From CBDVAK01 sp965371945 (GTDB lineage Bacteria > Pseudomonadota > Gammaproteobacteria > Competibacterales > JAHEDQ01): a stretch of 10,747 nucleotides of DNA. The notes beneath the pieces are model-generated. The model was not told the DNA's origin, made no database searches, and was given only the letters and a program-made list of their open reading frames with translations. The first letter of the stretch is position 1. Each line of letters starts with the position of its first letter. Both the position numbers and the translations under genes were made by a program. The stretch is from the NCBI GenBank assembly GCA_965371945.1, contig CBDVAK010000107.1, forward strand, positions 1-10,747, read 5' to 3'. Shown piece after piece: positions 1 through 8,876 of the stretch.

Positions 1-579
1 CTGATCGCCGTCATCATGACCCTGATCGGCGCCATGCTGACTTCCATGGTGGTGGCGCGCGAATGGGAGCGAGGCACCATGGAAGCGCTGATGGTCACGC
101 CTATCCGCATCGGCGAACTGGTGGTCGGCAAGCTGGTGCCCTATTTCCTGCTCGGCATGGGCGGCATGCTGTTGAGCGTGGCCATGGCCCTGTGGCAGTT
201 CGACGTGCCGCTGCGCGGCTCCTTCTGGGTGCTGACCGCGGCCTCGGCGCTGTTCATGCTGGTGGCGCTCGGTATGGGTCTGCTGATCTCGGTGGTGGCG
301 AAAAACCAGTTCGTGGCCGGCCAGGTCTCGATCGTCATCACCTTTCTGCCCGCCTTTATCCTGTCCGGCTTTATTTTCTCGATCGGCTCCATGCCGGCAG
401 CGATCCAGTGGATCACCTACCTGATTCCGGCACGCTACTATGTGGCCATTCTGCAGAGCCTGTTCCTGGCCGGTGACATCTGGCCCATCGTGTTGAGCAA
501 CAGCGCCGCGCTGCTGGTGATGATGGTTGTTTTCCTGGGTCTGGCACGGCGCAAGTTCCACAAGCGCCTCGACGCATGA
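1..579 (+). CDS. ABC-2 type transporter permease, YbhS-like (5' partial)
   Basis: C-terminal ~192 residues of an inner-membrane permease of an ABC-2 exporter; the frame is open to the window edge, so the true start lies upstream. Near the visible start is the cytoplasmic ABC-2 signature segment (AREWERGTMEALMVTPI, then GELVVGKLVP), followed by four to five hydrophobic segments and a basic tail (ARRKFHKRL). This matches the second half of YbhS/YhhJ-type permeases, usually about 370 residues and paired with a second paralogous permease, an ATPase and a HlyD-like adaptor. The next gene is such a paralogue and starts inside this gene's stop codon. The adaptor and ATPase would be expected upstream, outside the window. 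The substrate cannot be read from sequence; a role in arsenic handling is not supported by anything visible. Confidence 0.93.
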   Translation: MIAVIMTLIGAMLTSMVVAREWERGTMEALMVTPIRIGELVVGKLVPYFLLGMGGMLLSVAMALWQFDVPLRGSFWVLTAASALFMLVALGMGLLISVVAKNQFVAGQVSIVITFLPAFILSGFIFSIGSMPAAIQWITYLIPARYYVAILQSLFLAGDIWPIVLSNSAALLVMMVVFLGLARRKFHKRLDA

Positions 580-1691
580 TTGCGCTGCAACGCATTCTTG
601 CCCTGGCCATCAAGGAACTGCTGGCCATCCTGCGCGACAACAAAAGCCGTTTCGTACTGATCGGCCCGCCCATCGCGCAATTGATTGTGTTCGGCTATGC
701 GGCAACCTTCGACCTCAATGACATCCCGGTCGCCATCTACAATGAGGACCGCAGCGCCCCGTCCCGGGAACTGGTGGCCCGCATCGCCGGATCACCGCAC
801 TTTCAATTGATCGGCGCGATCGATCACGACGGCCAGATCGCACCGTTGATCAACAACAGGAAAGCACTGATGGTGCTGCATCTGGGTCCGCGCTTCAGCG
901 AAAACCTCAGCCGTGGCAAACCCGCGCCCGCCCAGCTCATCATCGACGGTCGCAACTCCAACACTGCTCTGCTGGCACTGGGTTATCTGCGCACCATCGT
1001 CACCGATTTCAATATCGACTGGGCGCGCCGGCGTGGCGCGGCACCACCTCCCGCGGTACTCAGGATACGCCCCTGGTACAACGAAAATCTGCTGTCGCGC
1101 TGGTTTATCGTACCCGGCATCGTCGGCCTGCTGACCCTGGTGGTAACCACCATCGTCACCGGGCTGTCGGTGGCGCGGGAGCGGGAGGCCGGCACCTTCG
1201 ACCAGTTGCTGGTGACACCGATGCGGCCGGTAGAGATCCTTATCGGTAAATCGGTACCGGGCATCCTCATCGGCCTGGTCGAGGGCACTTTCATCCTGTT
1301 GATGGCGGTCTACTGGTTCGAGGTGCCCTTGCGCGGCAGCCTTGGTGCCCTCTATCTGGGCATGTTTTTGTTCCTGCTGTCGGCCGTCGGCATCGGCTTG
1401 ATGATCTCGTCCCTGGCGGTGACCCAGCAACAGGGCATCCTCGGCGCTTTCCTGTTCCTGGTGCCCTCGGTCATCCTGTCGGGCTTCGCCACGCCCATCT
1501 CCAACATGCCCGAATCGGTGCAATACCTGACCCTGATCAACCCCATGCGCTATTTCCTGGTGATACTGCGTGGTGTGTTCCTGGAGGGCGATTCCTACCG
1601 ACTGCTGTTCGATCAATACTGGCCCATGGTCATCATCGCCGTCGTGACCCTGGCCATGGCGGGCTGGCTGTTCCGCCATCGCATGAACTGA
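576..1691 (+). CDS. ABC-2 type transporter permease, YbhR-like
   Basis: Complete 371-residue inner-membrane permease, the expected length for the YbhR/YhhJ family. The start ATG overlaps the upstream stop in ATGA (576-579), indicating translational coupling; no strong Shine-Dalgarno precedes it. One membrane helix lies near residues 25-45, then a large extracytoplasmic domain (~50-170), then about five helices. The ABC-2 signature is at about residue 200 (AREREAGTFDQLLVTPM, then EILIGKSVPG). It is clearly paralogous to the preceding permease: both share the AREx2GTxxxLxVTPxR block and an [DE]VPLRGS motif in the following loop, so the two probably form a heterodimeric channel. It is the last gene of its operon; two hairpins follow before the convergent aioA. 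Substrate unknown. Confidence 0.93.
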   Translation: MIALQRILALAIKELLAILRDNKSRFVLIGPPIAQLIVFGYAATFDLNDIPVAIYNEDRSAPSRELVARIAGSPHFQLIGAIDHDGQIAPLINNRKALMVLHLGPRFSENLSRGKPAPAQLIIDGRNSNTALLALGYLRTIVTDFNIDWARRRGAAPPPAVLRIRPWYNENLLSRWFIVPGIVGLLTLVVTTIVTGLSVAREREAGTFDQLLVTPMRPVEILIGKSVPGILIGLVEGTFILLMAVYWFEVPLRGSLGALYLGMFLFLLSAVGIGLMISSLAVTQQQGILGAFLFLVPSVILSGFATPISNMPESVQYLTLINPMRYFLVILRGVFLEGDSYRLLFDQYWPMVIIAVVTLAMAGWLFRHRMN

Positions 1692-1696
1692 CTCGC

Positions 1697-1729
1697 CCGC
1701 GAAAACCGGGAAGGCTTCTGCCTTCGCGG
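1697..1729. repeat. GC-rich stem-loop after the permease operon
   Basis: Inner stem AAGGC (1711-1715) / GCCTT (1720-1724) with a TTCT loop, and an outer pair CCGCG (1697-1701) / CGCGG (1725-1729) with a 9-base bulge on the left side. It begins six bases after the permease stop codon. It may protect the 3' end or contribute to termination; there is no T-tract directly after it on the plus strand. Confidence 0.45.
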
Positions 1730-1740
1730 TCGAAAAACAG

Positions 1741-1762
1741 AAAGGGGGCCGTAGCCCCCTTT
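1741..1762. terminator. Likely bidirectional rho-independent terminator
   Basis: Perfect 9-bp stem AAAGGGGGC (1741-1749) / GCCCCCTTT (1754-1762) with a CGTA loop, lying between the convergent ends of the permease operon (1691) and aioA (1806). On the minus strand the stem is followed by a T-rich run (complement of CGAAAAACAG, 1731-1740), which suits termination of aioBA best. On the plus strand only three Ts follow, so termination there should be weaker. Confidence 0.8.
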
Positions 1763-1805
1763 CCGCGTACCGGCCCAGGACAACGGGCCTGGCTTGGCCG
1801 TAGTC

Positions 1806-4280
1806 TCAGGCGAAGCGCCGTCGTTTGAATGACACCGTGCGCTTGTAGTGAGCCATTTCACCGACCTTGCGGATGCCGGCCCAGGTGCCCTTGTAGTAGG
1901 GAATCACGTTGCGGTCGGTCCAGTCGGTCACCACATCCCCCACCACGCCGTTGTCGTAGCCAAACATCATGAATACCTGGCCGGATTTTATATCGGGCTC
2001 CAGATAAGCCATGGCGAAATTGGAGCCGAAGTCGTTGAACACCTCGACCACGTCGCCAGATTCGATTTCCAGCTCTTTGGCATCTTCCGGGTTCATTTCC
2101 ATGGGCGACATCGGAAAGCGCCCGCGCCGAAACGGCAGATAGCGGTCATGATAGGCGGTTTGCCAGATATGGTTGGTACGACCGTTGTTGATCCAGAAAC
2201 GGTATTTCTTGCGCTGGGCTTCCACTGTCGCCGGCAGACCGTTCCACGGTGACGGCAGGAAGTGGGCCTTGCCATCCCCGGTGGAAAACTTGTTGTCGGT
2301 ATAGATCATCTCGGTACCGATCAACTTACCGTCCTTGAACTCCTTGATCGGCAGTTGCACGCCGTTGGTACCCATGGCCCGCAGCCGCTCGTAGGTCGCC
2401 AAACCCCCGGAGGACCCACCCTGACTGTCGATCTTTTTCTCGCCGGCCATACGGAACCCGTCGTTGAAAGCATCTTCCTCGGTATCCCAGTCGAATCCCG
2501 AAAAGCGTTCGACCATCTCGGCGTTGCCGTCTTGCTCGTACATTGCCTTCAACTTGTTGGCAATGTCCGCGGCAATCAGGCAGTCAGGCCTGGCGGTGCC
2601 GGGCGGGTCCATGAACCGCTCGGACAAACGCAGCCGACGCTCGCCGTTCATCGAGGTCAGATTCATTTCTCCCGGCATCGCGGCCGGCAGCATCAAATGC
2701 GCAGCGTTGGTGAACTTGGTTGGATAAAGATCGATCAGGGTGACGAACAGGCCACCGCGATTCTCGACCGCGTCGTAGACGATATCGACGATGTCATCGG
2801 CCGCCGCACCCTTCGCTCTGGCCAGCGCATCGCGCACGATGTTGCTGCGCCGGTACACCGTTTCCCGGTATTGCTCGGCATTGAGCGTGCTCTGGAACGC
2901 ATTGCAGGCCCATACCGTCAACATCCTGCCGTTACCCTGGATGATCTCCTGATCGATGAAGGGCGCCGGACGCGGACCTGGGTAGGGTGGCCGGACATAA
3001 CCTTCCTGGTGCCCACCCATGCGTACCACGCCGGTGCCACGCCTGCCGACATTTCGGGTCGCCAGTACCAGATCCACCAGCGCGGACTGGATACGGTAGT
3101 TGTCGTTGCCCCAGATGATGCCTTTCTCATAACCGTGCATGGTGCGCGGACGCGTTCCGGAGGCCTTGGGCTTGTAGGCCCAGTCGGCCGCTTTCCTGAT
3201 ATCCTCGACCGCTACACCGGTGACCTGACTGCCCTCTTCCAGGCTCATCCGGTTGGCCTCGATGGCCGCGTCGAAACCGCTGGTATAAGCAGCGATGAAG
3301 TCCCGGTCGTGCCAGCCCTGATCGACCACATAGGTGAACAAGGTGTTGAACAACGCGGTATCGGTACCGGGGTTGATCGCAAGATGCAACACCGCGTCCT
3401 TGCCCACCGCCGATTCGAGCACCGACAGGGTCAGCGATCGTCTCGGGTCGACCACGATGACGCGCCCGGGGCCCACCTCCTCGTCGGGAAACCATTCCTT
3501 TTTCTTGGCGATGTTGTTGCCCTGCAGGTTGGGCAGCCAGTGCACCAGGAAATAATTGGTCTGGGTCTCGTAGGCGTTGGCGCCGATCGAGATGATGACA
3601 TCGGCAAGCTCGGCGTCTTCGTAGGAATTGTTCAGCTCACCAATTCCCATGTCGCGGGTTGCGTGACACTCCGAGTTGTAGGCGGGACGATTGTGGATGC
3701 GGACCATCTGGGTGCCGATGGCGGAAAACATCAGCTTGCCGCTGCCCCAGGTGTTCTCGAATCCGCCGCCGGCGCCACCGTGGTCGAAGGCATTGAACAT
3801 GATCTGGTCGGGTCCATGCTCATCGAGCAGCCGCTTGGTGAGACCGGCATAGACCGTCAGCGCCTGATTCCAGTCGGTGTCGACCCAGTCGTCACCGGTG
3901 AACAGCCGGGGGTCGGTCAGGCGATTGTAGGAGGCGCCGGAACCCGAATACATGATGGAGGCCATCTGTCCCCCACGGGTCGATGACAACCCCTGGTTAA
4001 CCACGCATTCCTTGTCAGGAACGATCATGATCCGATGTTCGCTGCCATCGTGGTCGCGGACGGTATTTACCATCGCTGGGGTGAGGATATTGCCCAGCGC
4101 AGGCTGCTGGTGACGGTAGTCGATTCCCAGTGCGTTCTGCTCGGGGGCCCGACCACCCTCGCGGCTGGCCGACCATTTGTAGACATGGTAGCCGCAACCA
4201 ACGATGCAAAAATGACAGGTCATGTTGGTTTTTTTTGCATCTGCCGGCGGCAGCGGAATACGATCCTTGAACGTGCTCAT
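1806..4280 (-). CDS. aioA: Arsenite oxidase large (molybdopterin) subunit AioA
   Basis: Catalytic subunit of respiratory arsenite oxidase, oxidising arsenite to arsenate at a bis-MGD molybdenum centre in the periplasm. Its 824 residues match the family length (~825). The [3Fe-4S] site C-x2-C-x3-C is at C22, C25, C29, with S99 in the place where related molybdoenzymes carry a fourth cysteine. Substrate-funnel residues known from the Alcaligenes faecalis enzyme (H195, E203, R419, H423) all align with an offset of one: H196, E204, R420, H424. Like other AioA proteins it has no signal peptide of its own and is expected to be exported with AioB by Tat. The start is supported by AGGGG (4287-4291) overlapping the aioB stop, six bases upstream. 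The frame is intact and ends in a basic tail (KRRRFA). It is AioA rather than ArxA by length, start and motif spacing. Confidence 0.97.
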   Translation of the reverse strand: MSTFKDRIPLPPADAKKTNMTCHFCIVGCGYHVYKWSASREGGRAPEQNALGIDYRHQQPALGNILTPAMVNTVRDHDGSEHRIMIVPDKECVVNQGLSSTRGGQMASIMYSGSGASYNRLTDPRLFTGDDWVDTDWNQALTVYAGLTKRLLDEHGPDQIMFNAFDHGGAGGGFENTWGSGKLMFSAIGTQMVRIHNRPAYNSECHATRDMGIGELNNSYEDAELADVIISIGANAYETQTNYFLVHWLPNLQGNNIAKKKEWFPDEEVGPGRVIVVDPRRSLTLSVLESAVGKDAVLHLAINPGTDTALFNTLFTYVVDQGWHDRDFIAAYTSGFDAAIEANRMSLEEGSQVTGVAVEDIRKAADWAYKPKASGTRPRTMHGYEKGIIWGNDNYRIQSALVDLVLATRNVGRRGTGVVRMGGHQEGYVRPPYPGPRPAPFIDQEIIQGNGRMLTVWACNAFQSTLNAEQYRETVYRRSNIVRDALARAKGAAADDIVDIVYDAVENRGGLFVTLIDLYPTKFTNAAHLMLPAAMPGEMNLTSMNGERRLRLSERFMDPPGTARPDCLIAADIANKLKAMYEQDGNAEMVERFSGFDWDTEEDAFNDGFRMAGEKKIDSQGGSSGGLATYERLRAMGTNGVQLPIKEFKDGKLIGTEMIYTDNKFSTGDGKAHFLPSPWNGLPATVEAQRKKYRFWINNGRTNHIWQTAYHDRYLPFRRGRFPMSPMEMNPEDAKELEIESGDVVEVFNDFGSNFAMAYLEPDIKSGQVFMMFGYDNGVVGDVVTDWTDRNVIPYYKGTWAGIRKVGEMAHYKRTVSFKRRRFA

Positions 4281-4289
4281 CTGTTACCC

Positions 4290-4811
4290 CTATGCCTGAA
4301 AGATGTTGGCCTGACGGCCATAGATCAGCCCTTCCACCCCGACCGCCGCCACCGTACCGTCCTGCTTGTTGTAATCGAGCACGATACGCGGCAGGTTCTC
4401 GGTAGCCTGACCGTCCACCATCTGGCCCTTCATGTCGGGGTCGAAAATGCTGAAATGGCAGGGGCATTTGAAGGTCTTGGCCGCCGCGTCGTAGTTGACC
4501 GGGCAACCCATATGGGTGCAAAGCGTGCTGTAAGCCACGATGTCCCGGTCGGGACCAACGCCGCCGGGAACAGGCTGGCCGGACTTGATCAGCGCACACG
4601 GCGAATCGGCATCGGGGTAGGAAAAATTGACCGGCATGCCGGGTTTCAGGTCACTGATTTTGCCCACCGGCTGGGTCGGGTAGGGCAAGGTGGCAGCGCC
4701 AACGTCGGTTTTTGTCTCTCCCGCTGCTAGCGCACCGCTGGCCAGGGTCGCGGCGCCGCCAACGGCCGCCCCTCCGACCTTGAGAAAATGTCGTCTTGAA
4801 ACCTTGCTCAT
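4290..4811 (-). CDS. aioB: Arsenite oxidase small (Rieske) subunit AioB
   Basis: Rieske [2Fe-2S] subunit that takes electrons from AioA and passes them to a periplasmic carrier. It is 173 residues long. The N-terminus carries a Tat signal (SRRHFLK at 5-11, then a hydrophobic AG-rich stretch to about residue 30), which should export the folded AioAB dimer. Cluster ligands are C98 and H100 (CTHMGC) and C116 and H119 (CPCH). C103 and C118 are both present, so the disulfide seen in the A. faecalis enzyme and reported missing from the alphaproteobacterial NT-26 enzyme can form. GGAGG (4818-4822) six bases before the ATG fixes the start. The stop lies 9 bases before aioA; the two genes form one operon driven from the divergent region. 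No cytochrome c or molybdenum-cofactor gene follows aioA in this operon. Confidence 0.97.
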   Translation of the reverse strand: MSKVSRRHFLKVGGAAVGGAATLASGALAAGETKTDVGAATLPYPTQPVGKISDLKPGMPVNFSYPDADSPCALIKSGQPVPGGVGPDRDIVAYSTLCTHMGCPVNYDAAAKTFKCPCHFSIFDPDMKGQMVDGQATENLPRIVLDYNKQDGTVAAVGVEGLIYGRQANIFQA

Positions 4812-4894
4812 CGCTATCCTCCAGAGTGTGGGTAGTCACCGACCGCGACATCAAACATGCGGAACCGAACTCGCGCTGGCGCCTGCTAGCCATG

Positions 4895-4910
4895 AGCAAT
4901 CACTGGACCA
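4895..4910 (-). promoter_or_regulatory. Sigma-54 (-24/-12) promoter of aioBA
   Basis: Minus strand reads TGGTCCAGTGATTGCT (4910 to 4895). The invariant GG (-24) and GC (-12) are exactly 10 bases apart and TTGC is perfect, compared with the consensus TGGCAC-N5-TTGC; the CAC part is poor. The predicted start is near 4884, giving a leader of about 73 bases to the aioB ATG. aioBA promoters in characterised arsenite oxidisers are sigma-54 dependent and activated by AioR, which is encoded here. Confidence 0.8.
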
Positions 4911-4971
4911 GTTTGTTACTATACTGAATATATTGGCTTTTTTGTCACAATACGGGCCCGGACGTTCCTTT

Positions 4972-5016
4972 CTGGTAACATGCAGTCCAATCCGAGGTTA
5001 CCAACTGGTAACCTCG
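4972..5016. promoter_or_regulatory. Palindromic operator plus half-site, probable AioR upstream activating sequence
   Basis: A perfect 24-bp palindrome at 4993-5016 has arms CGAGGTTACCA (4993-5003) and TGGTAACCTCG (5006-5016) around AC. A further half-site CTGGTAAC lies at 4972-4979, an exact copy of 5005-5012 and 33 bases from it, about three helical turns on the same face. The palindrome centre is about 120 bases upstream of the predicted aioB start site, normal for a sigma-54 activator, with AT-rich DNA between them. It also sits 22 bases before the aioX ATG, so it could control both directions. The identity of the bound protein is inferred. Confidence 0.65.
4973..4981 (+). promoter_or_regulatory. 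Possible extended -10 promoter of aioX
   Basis: TGGTAACAT is an extended -10 form (TGN followed by TAACAT, 4 of 6 matches to TATAAT). It would start RNA near 4988, just before the 24-bp palindrome, with a leader of about 50 bases. No convincing -35 stands upstream. The same bases belong to the CTGGTAAC half-site, so a regulator bound there could compete with polymerase. Tentative. Confidence 0.3.
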
Positions 5017-5038
5017 CCAGCGACAGGGATCACCGCCG

Positions 5039-5902
5039 ATGAAAAATATCGCTGGATGCGTGCTGGCATTGCTGCTGTCGACCTCGATCGCCAGCGCCGG
5101 TAGCGACCGGCCGGCCGACCCGCAAACATTGCGTTTCGGCCTCACTCCCGTATTTCTGGACGACCAGGTCGGTTTCCTGCGGCAGTGGCGCGAATACCTG
5201 GAACGGCGGCTGGGACGTCCGGTTGAGTTTGTCCAGCGCAGAAGCTATCAGGAGATCAGCGAGTTGCTGCTTGGTGGCGAACTCGACGTCGCCTGGACCT
5301 GCGGATTTCCCTACGCCAAGTACCGCGGCCAGCTGCAACTCGTGAGCGTGCCGCTGTATCGGGGCAAACCGCTATATCGTTCCTATCTGATCACCGCGGC
5401 CGACAACACTCCGATTCAGGGCTGGCAGGATCTTGCTGGAACAGTGTTCGCCTATTCGGATCCGGATTCCAACTCGGGACACCTCTACCCGCTGTATCGC
5501 ATGAACCAACTCGGCATTGACCCGCAGCAGATGTTTCGCCGCACTTTCTTCGCCTGGGAGCACCGCAACGTGGTCGAGGCTGTTGCCGCGGGGCTGGCCG
5601 ATGCCGGCGCGGTAGACGGATATGTGTGGGAGACCCTGGCGGTTCAGCATCCGGAACTGACCGATCTGACACGGGTGGTCTCGAAATCGCCAGAGTTCGG
5701 TTTTCCACCCATCGTGGCACGTCAGAGCTTGCCACGATCGGAGTTCGAGGCGGTGCGCGACGTGCTCGGGAGCATGGCCGGCGACCCGGCCGGCATGGCA
5801 CTACTGGAGCAACTGAACCTCAACGGCTTTTCAACCCAGTCTCCGTCTCTGTATGACAGTATCTACGCAATGATGGTGGCGGTGGTGCAGGGTGAACGGT
5901 GA
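5039..5902 (+). CDS. aioX: Periplasmic arsenite-sensing binding protein AioX
   Basis: A 287-residue PhnD-like (SBP_3) periplasmic binding protein, identified as AioX by its place at the head of the sensory operon divergent from aioBA. A signal peptide covers residues 1-20 (basic start, LALLLSTSIASA, cleavage before GSD). The mature protein keeps the family pattern LRFGLTPVF, ELDVAWTCGFPYA and FAYSDPDSNSG. C88, in WTCGFPYA, is the only cysteine after the signal peptide; AioX from Agrobacterium depends on one conserved cysteine in arsenite sensing, and C88 is the obvious counterpart. AioX is thought to hand the signal to AioS. A ribosome binding site CAGGGA (5024-5029) precedes the ATG by 9 bases. 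The stop overlaps the aioS start (GTGA, 5899-5902). A phosphonate or phosphate role is unlikely, since no ABC transporter genes adjoin it. Confidence 0.92.
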   Translation: MKNIAGCVLALLLSTSIASAGSDRPADPQTLRFGLTPVFLDDQVGFLRQWREYLERRLGRPVEFVQRRSYQEISELLLGGELDVAWTCGFPYAKYRGQLQLVSVPLYRGKPLYRSYLITAADNTPIQGWQDLAGTVFAYSDPDSNSGHLYPLYRMNQLGIDPQQMFRRTFFAWEHRNVVEAVAAGLADAGAVDGYVWETLAVQHPELTDLTRVVSKSPEFGFPPIVARQSLPRSEFEAVRDVLGSMAGDPAGMALLEQLNLNGFSTQSPSLYDSIYAMMVAVVQGER

Positions 5903-7335
5903 TTTCAAGGCTGAGCTATCGGTTGTACCTGCCTTTGAGCCTGATCGCCACGGCCTGTCTGACGGCACTGGCGCTGAGTCTGGCGATCGCCTGGACTACC
6001 TATCGGAATCTGGAATCAGATCTTGCAGTCAGCGTTCAGCAGTTGAGCGCCGCGATCATTCCCGGCCTGGCACCCAGCCTCAAGCACGACGACCCCTGGC
6101 TGGCATTTCACATCCTCAGAGGGCCACCGGGCAACGGTGACGATCTCGAGCTCATATTGATCGACAGGTCGCTGCAGGTATTTGCCTCCAATCGCCCCCG
6201 ACGCTACCCGGTGGCCACCCCGGTCGGTGCGTCCGTGGAAGGCTTCACACAGCTTGCCGAACGCTTGCGACAGGAACGCCCCACCCGGCAGCGCAATTAT
6301 CGCAGCGTCATCGCCAACCGTACGGTGCTGGTGACGCCGATACTGGTCGACGGAGAGTCCATCGGGGATTTGCTTGCCAGCTACCCGCACAAACTATTCT
6401 GGCCCAGATTTGCCGAAATCGTCAGGCAGGGCGCGATCGCCATGATGGTGGTGCTGGCTGTACTGATTCCCGCGGGCTGGTACTGGGGCCGGCGCATGGT
6501 CGCCCCGATATTGCTATTGGCGGCTTGCATGGAACGGGTCAAAGATGAACCGCTGGAACGCATCGAATGCGAACTGCAAACCGGTGACGGCAACGAAATC
6601 TCGTTCCTGAGTCGTTGCTTTCGCGACATGCTGGCATCATTGCGCGAAAAAGCCGACCTCGAAAATCAGGTAGTGGTGTCAGAAAGACTGGCCGCAATCG
6701 GCAGACTTTCGGCAGGAATTGCTCACGAAATCAATAATCCGCTCGGCGGCATGCTGGTGGCGGTGGACACTCTCAGGTCACACGGCAAACCGGATTCCGC
6801 GGCGGCGCGTACCGCCGCGCTGATCGAGCGCGGGCTGACACAGATTCGCGACACTGTGTCAGCCCTGCTGGTCGAGGCCAGGCCCGAGATCCATCCACTC
6901 AGCGCCCGCGATCTCGAGGACGTGCGTACGCTGGTGCTGTCACAATCCGAGACCCCCGAGATCACGGTGAACTGGAACAACCGTCTCTCACGACCGCTGC
7001 CGCTGCCCTCTACCCTGGTCCGCCAAGTCGTGATCAATCTGCTGCTGAATGCGCGCCAGGCCATCGAATACGGTGGCCACATCGAGTGCACCTTCGAGGT
7101 TGCCGATCACGCCCTGCTGATCGAAATCTCCAACGACGGCAACATCATACCCATGGAACAGCTCAAGCATCTGTTCGAACCCTACTACGGCGCACAATCC
7201 GACGGCAGTGGGCTCGGTCTGTGGGTAAGCTATCAGATCATCGAACAGTTGCGTGGCAGCATCAGCGTCGAAAGTACCGAACAGCACACGATATTTCGTG
7301 TAGAGCTACCACTGGAGCCCGCGGGTGAAGACTAG
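5899..7335 (+). CDS. aioS: Sensor histidine kinase AioS
   Basis: A 478-residue inner-membrane kinase. Transmembrane helix 1 spans roughly residues 9-31, a periplasmic domain ~32-177, helix 2 ~178-198, then a HAMP-like linker (~199-255, ending in a GDGNEISFLSRCFRDML-type helix). The dimerisation/phosphoacceptor motif GRLSAGIAHEINNPLGGM carries the phosphorylated H276. The ATP-binding domain has an N box (NLLLNARQAIE, about 380-390) and a glycine box (DGSGLGLWV, ~435-443). The start is GTG at 5899, overlapping the aioX stop by four bases, which argues for coupled translation and for AioX-AioS partnership. It should phosphorylate AioR. The stop TAG uses the first base of the inserted element that follows: T and A are flank or duplication, G is the element's end. 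Without the element the stop would be TAA at the same place. Confidence 0.94.
   Translation: MISRLSYRLYLPLSLIATACLTALALSLAIAWTTYRNLESDLAVSVQQLSAAIIPGLAPSLKHDDPWLAFHILRGPPGNGDDLELILIDRSLQVFASNRPRRYPVATPVGASVEGFTQLAERLRQERPTRQRNYRSVIANRTVLVTPILVDGESIGDLLASYPHKLFWPRFAEIVRQGAIAMMVVLAVLIPAGWYWGRRMVAPILLLAACMERVKDEPLERIECELQTGDGNEISFLSRCFRDMLASLREKADLENQVVVSERLAAIGRLSAGIAHEINNPLGGMLVAVDTLRSHGKPDSAAARTAALIERGLTQIRDTVSALLVEARPEIHPLSARDLEDVRTLVLSQSETPEITVNWNNRLSRPLPLPSTLVRQVVINLLLNARQAIEYGGHIECTFEVADHALLIEISNDGNIIPMEQLKHLFEPYYGAQSDGSGLGLWVSYQIIEQLRGSISVESTEQHTIFRVELPLEPAGED
7314..7327 (+). promoter_or_regulatory. Relic ribosome binding site and GTG start of ancestral aioR
   Basis: GGAG (7314-7317), seven bases, then GTG (7325-7327), AAG, ACT inside the last codons of aioS. 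This frame joins the aioR frame exactly if the inserted element is removed (ACT at 7331-7333, then A plus AC at 7498-7499), giving an N-terminus MKTNPHICL against today's MRTNPHICL. It is probably the original start of aioR, now cut off by the insertion. Confidence 0.65.
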
Positions 7336-7352
7336 TCGGCATTGCTCACCAG
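7333..7352 (+). repeat. Left terminal inverted repeat of the element
   Basis: TAGTCGGCATTGCTCACCAG, including the flanking TA. The only mismatch with the right copy is at 7338. The arm contains the aioS stop codon (7333-7335). Confidence 0.85.
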
Positions 7353-7487
7353 TGTGCGTGAGGATTGCGCAGGGATTTGTCTTTACAGGGGATTTTTCGA
7401 CGGAGCAGAATACTCCCTGTATTGTTGACGGAGAAAAATTCACTGTGGAGACAAAGAACAAGCGAGGACGCGTGCATCTGGTGAGCA

Positions 7488-8810
<1,323 letters not shown>

Positions 8811-8876
8811 ACGCGGTCGGAGCGCAGATTCAGCCGCCCTGTCTGTCGGCGCCGAGCCCACTCCCCGCTGGTCTCC

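Noticed and set aside
792..1679. 295-residue open frame antisense to the second permease
   Set aside because: Gln/His/Asp-rich, without domains, and fully covered by the permease; a shadow of its codon usage.
2262..3986. 574-residue open frame on the plus strand, antisense to aioA
   Set aside because: It lies wholly within aioA, whose motifs and length are unmistakable. The antisense product has no recognisable domain and a composition (His, Gly, Val, Arg rich) typical of the complement of GC-rich coding DNA.
4015..4730. Overlapping open frames of 194 residues (minus) and 231 residues (plus) across the aioA-aioB junction
   Set aside because: Both cross two genes whose frames and ribosome binding sites are clear, and neither resembles a protein family.
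4913..4934. TTGTTA and TATATT as a sigma-70 promoter for aioX
   Set aside because: The boxes are only 10 bases apart, too short for a functional spacer.
7382..7411. Possible sigma-70 promoter for aioR inside the element (TTTACA, 18 bases, CAGAAT)
   Set aside because: Four of six matches at -10 and a long spacer; the same bases are better explained by the inner hairpin stem and its loop. Not ruled out.
7353..7477. Whether the interior of the element is a small gene or part of a transposase
   Set aside because: No frame of useful length with a start and ribosome binding site, and its near-palindromic structure explains the sequence.
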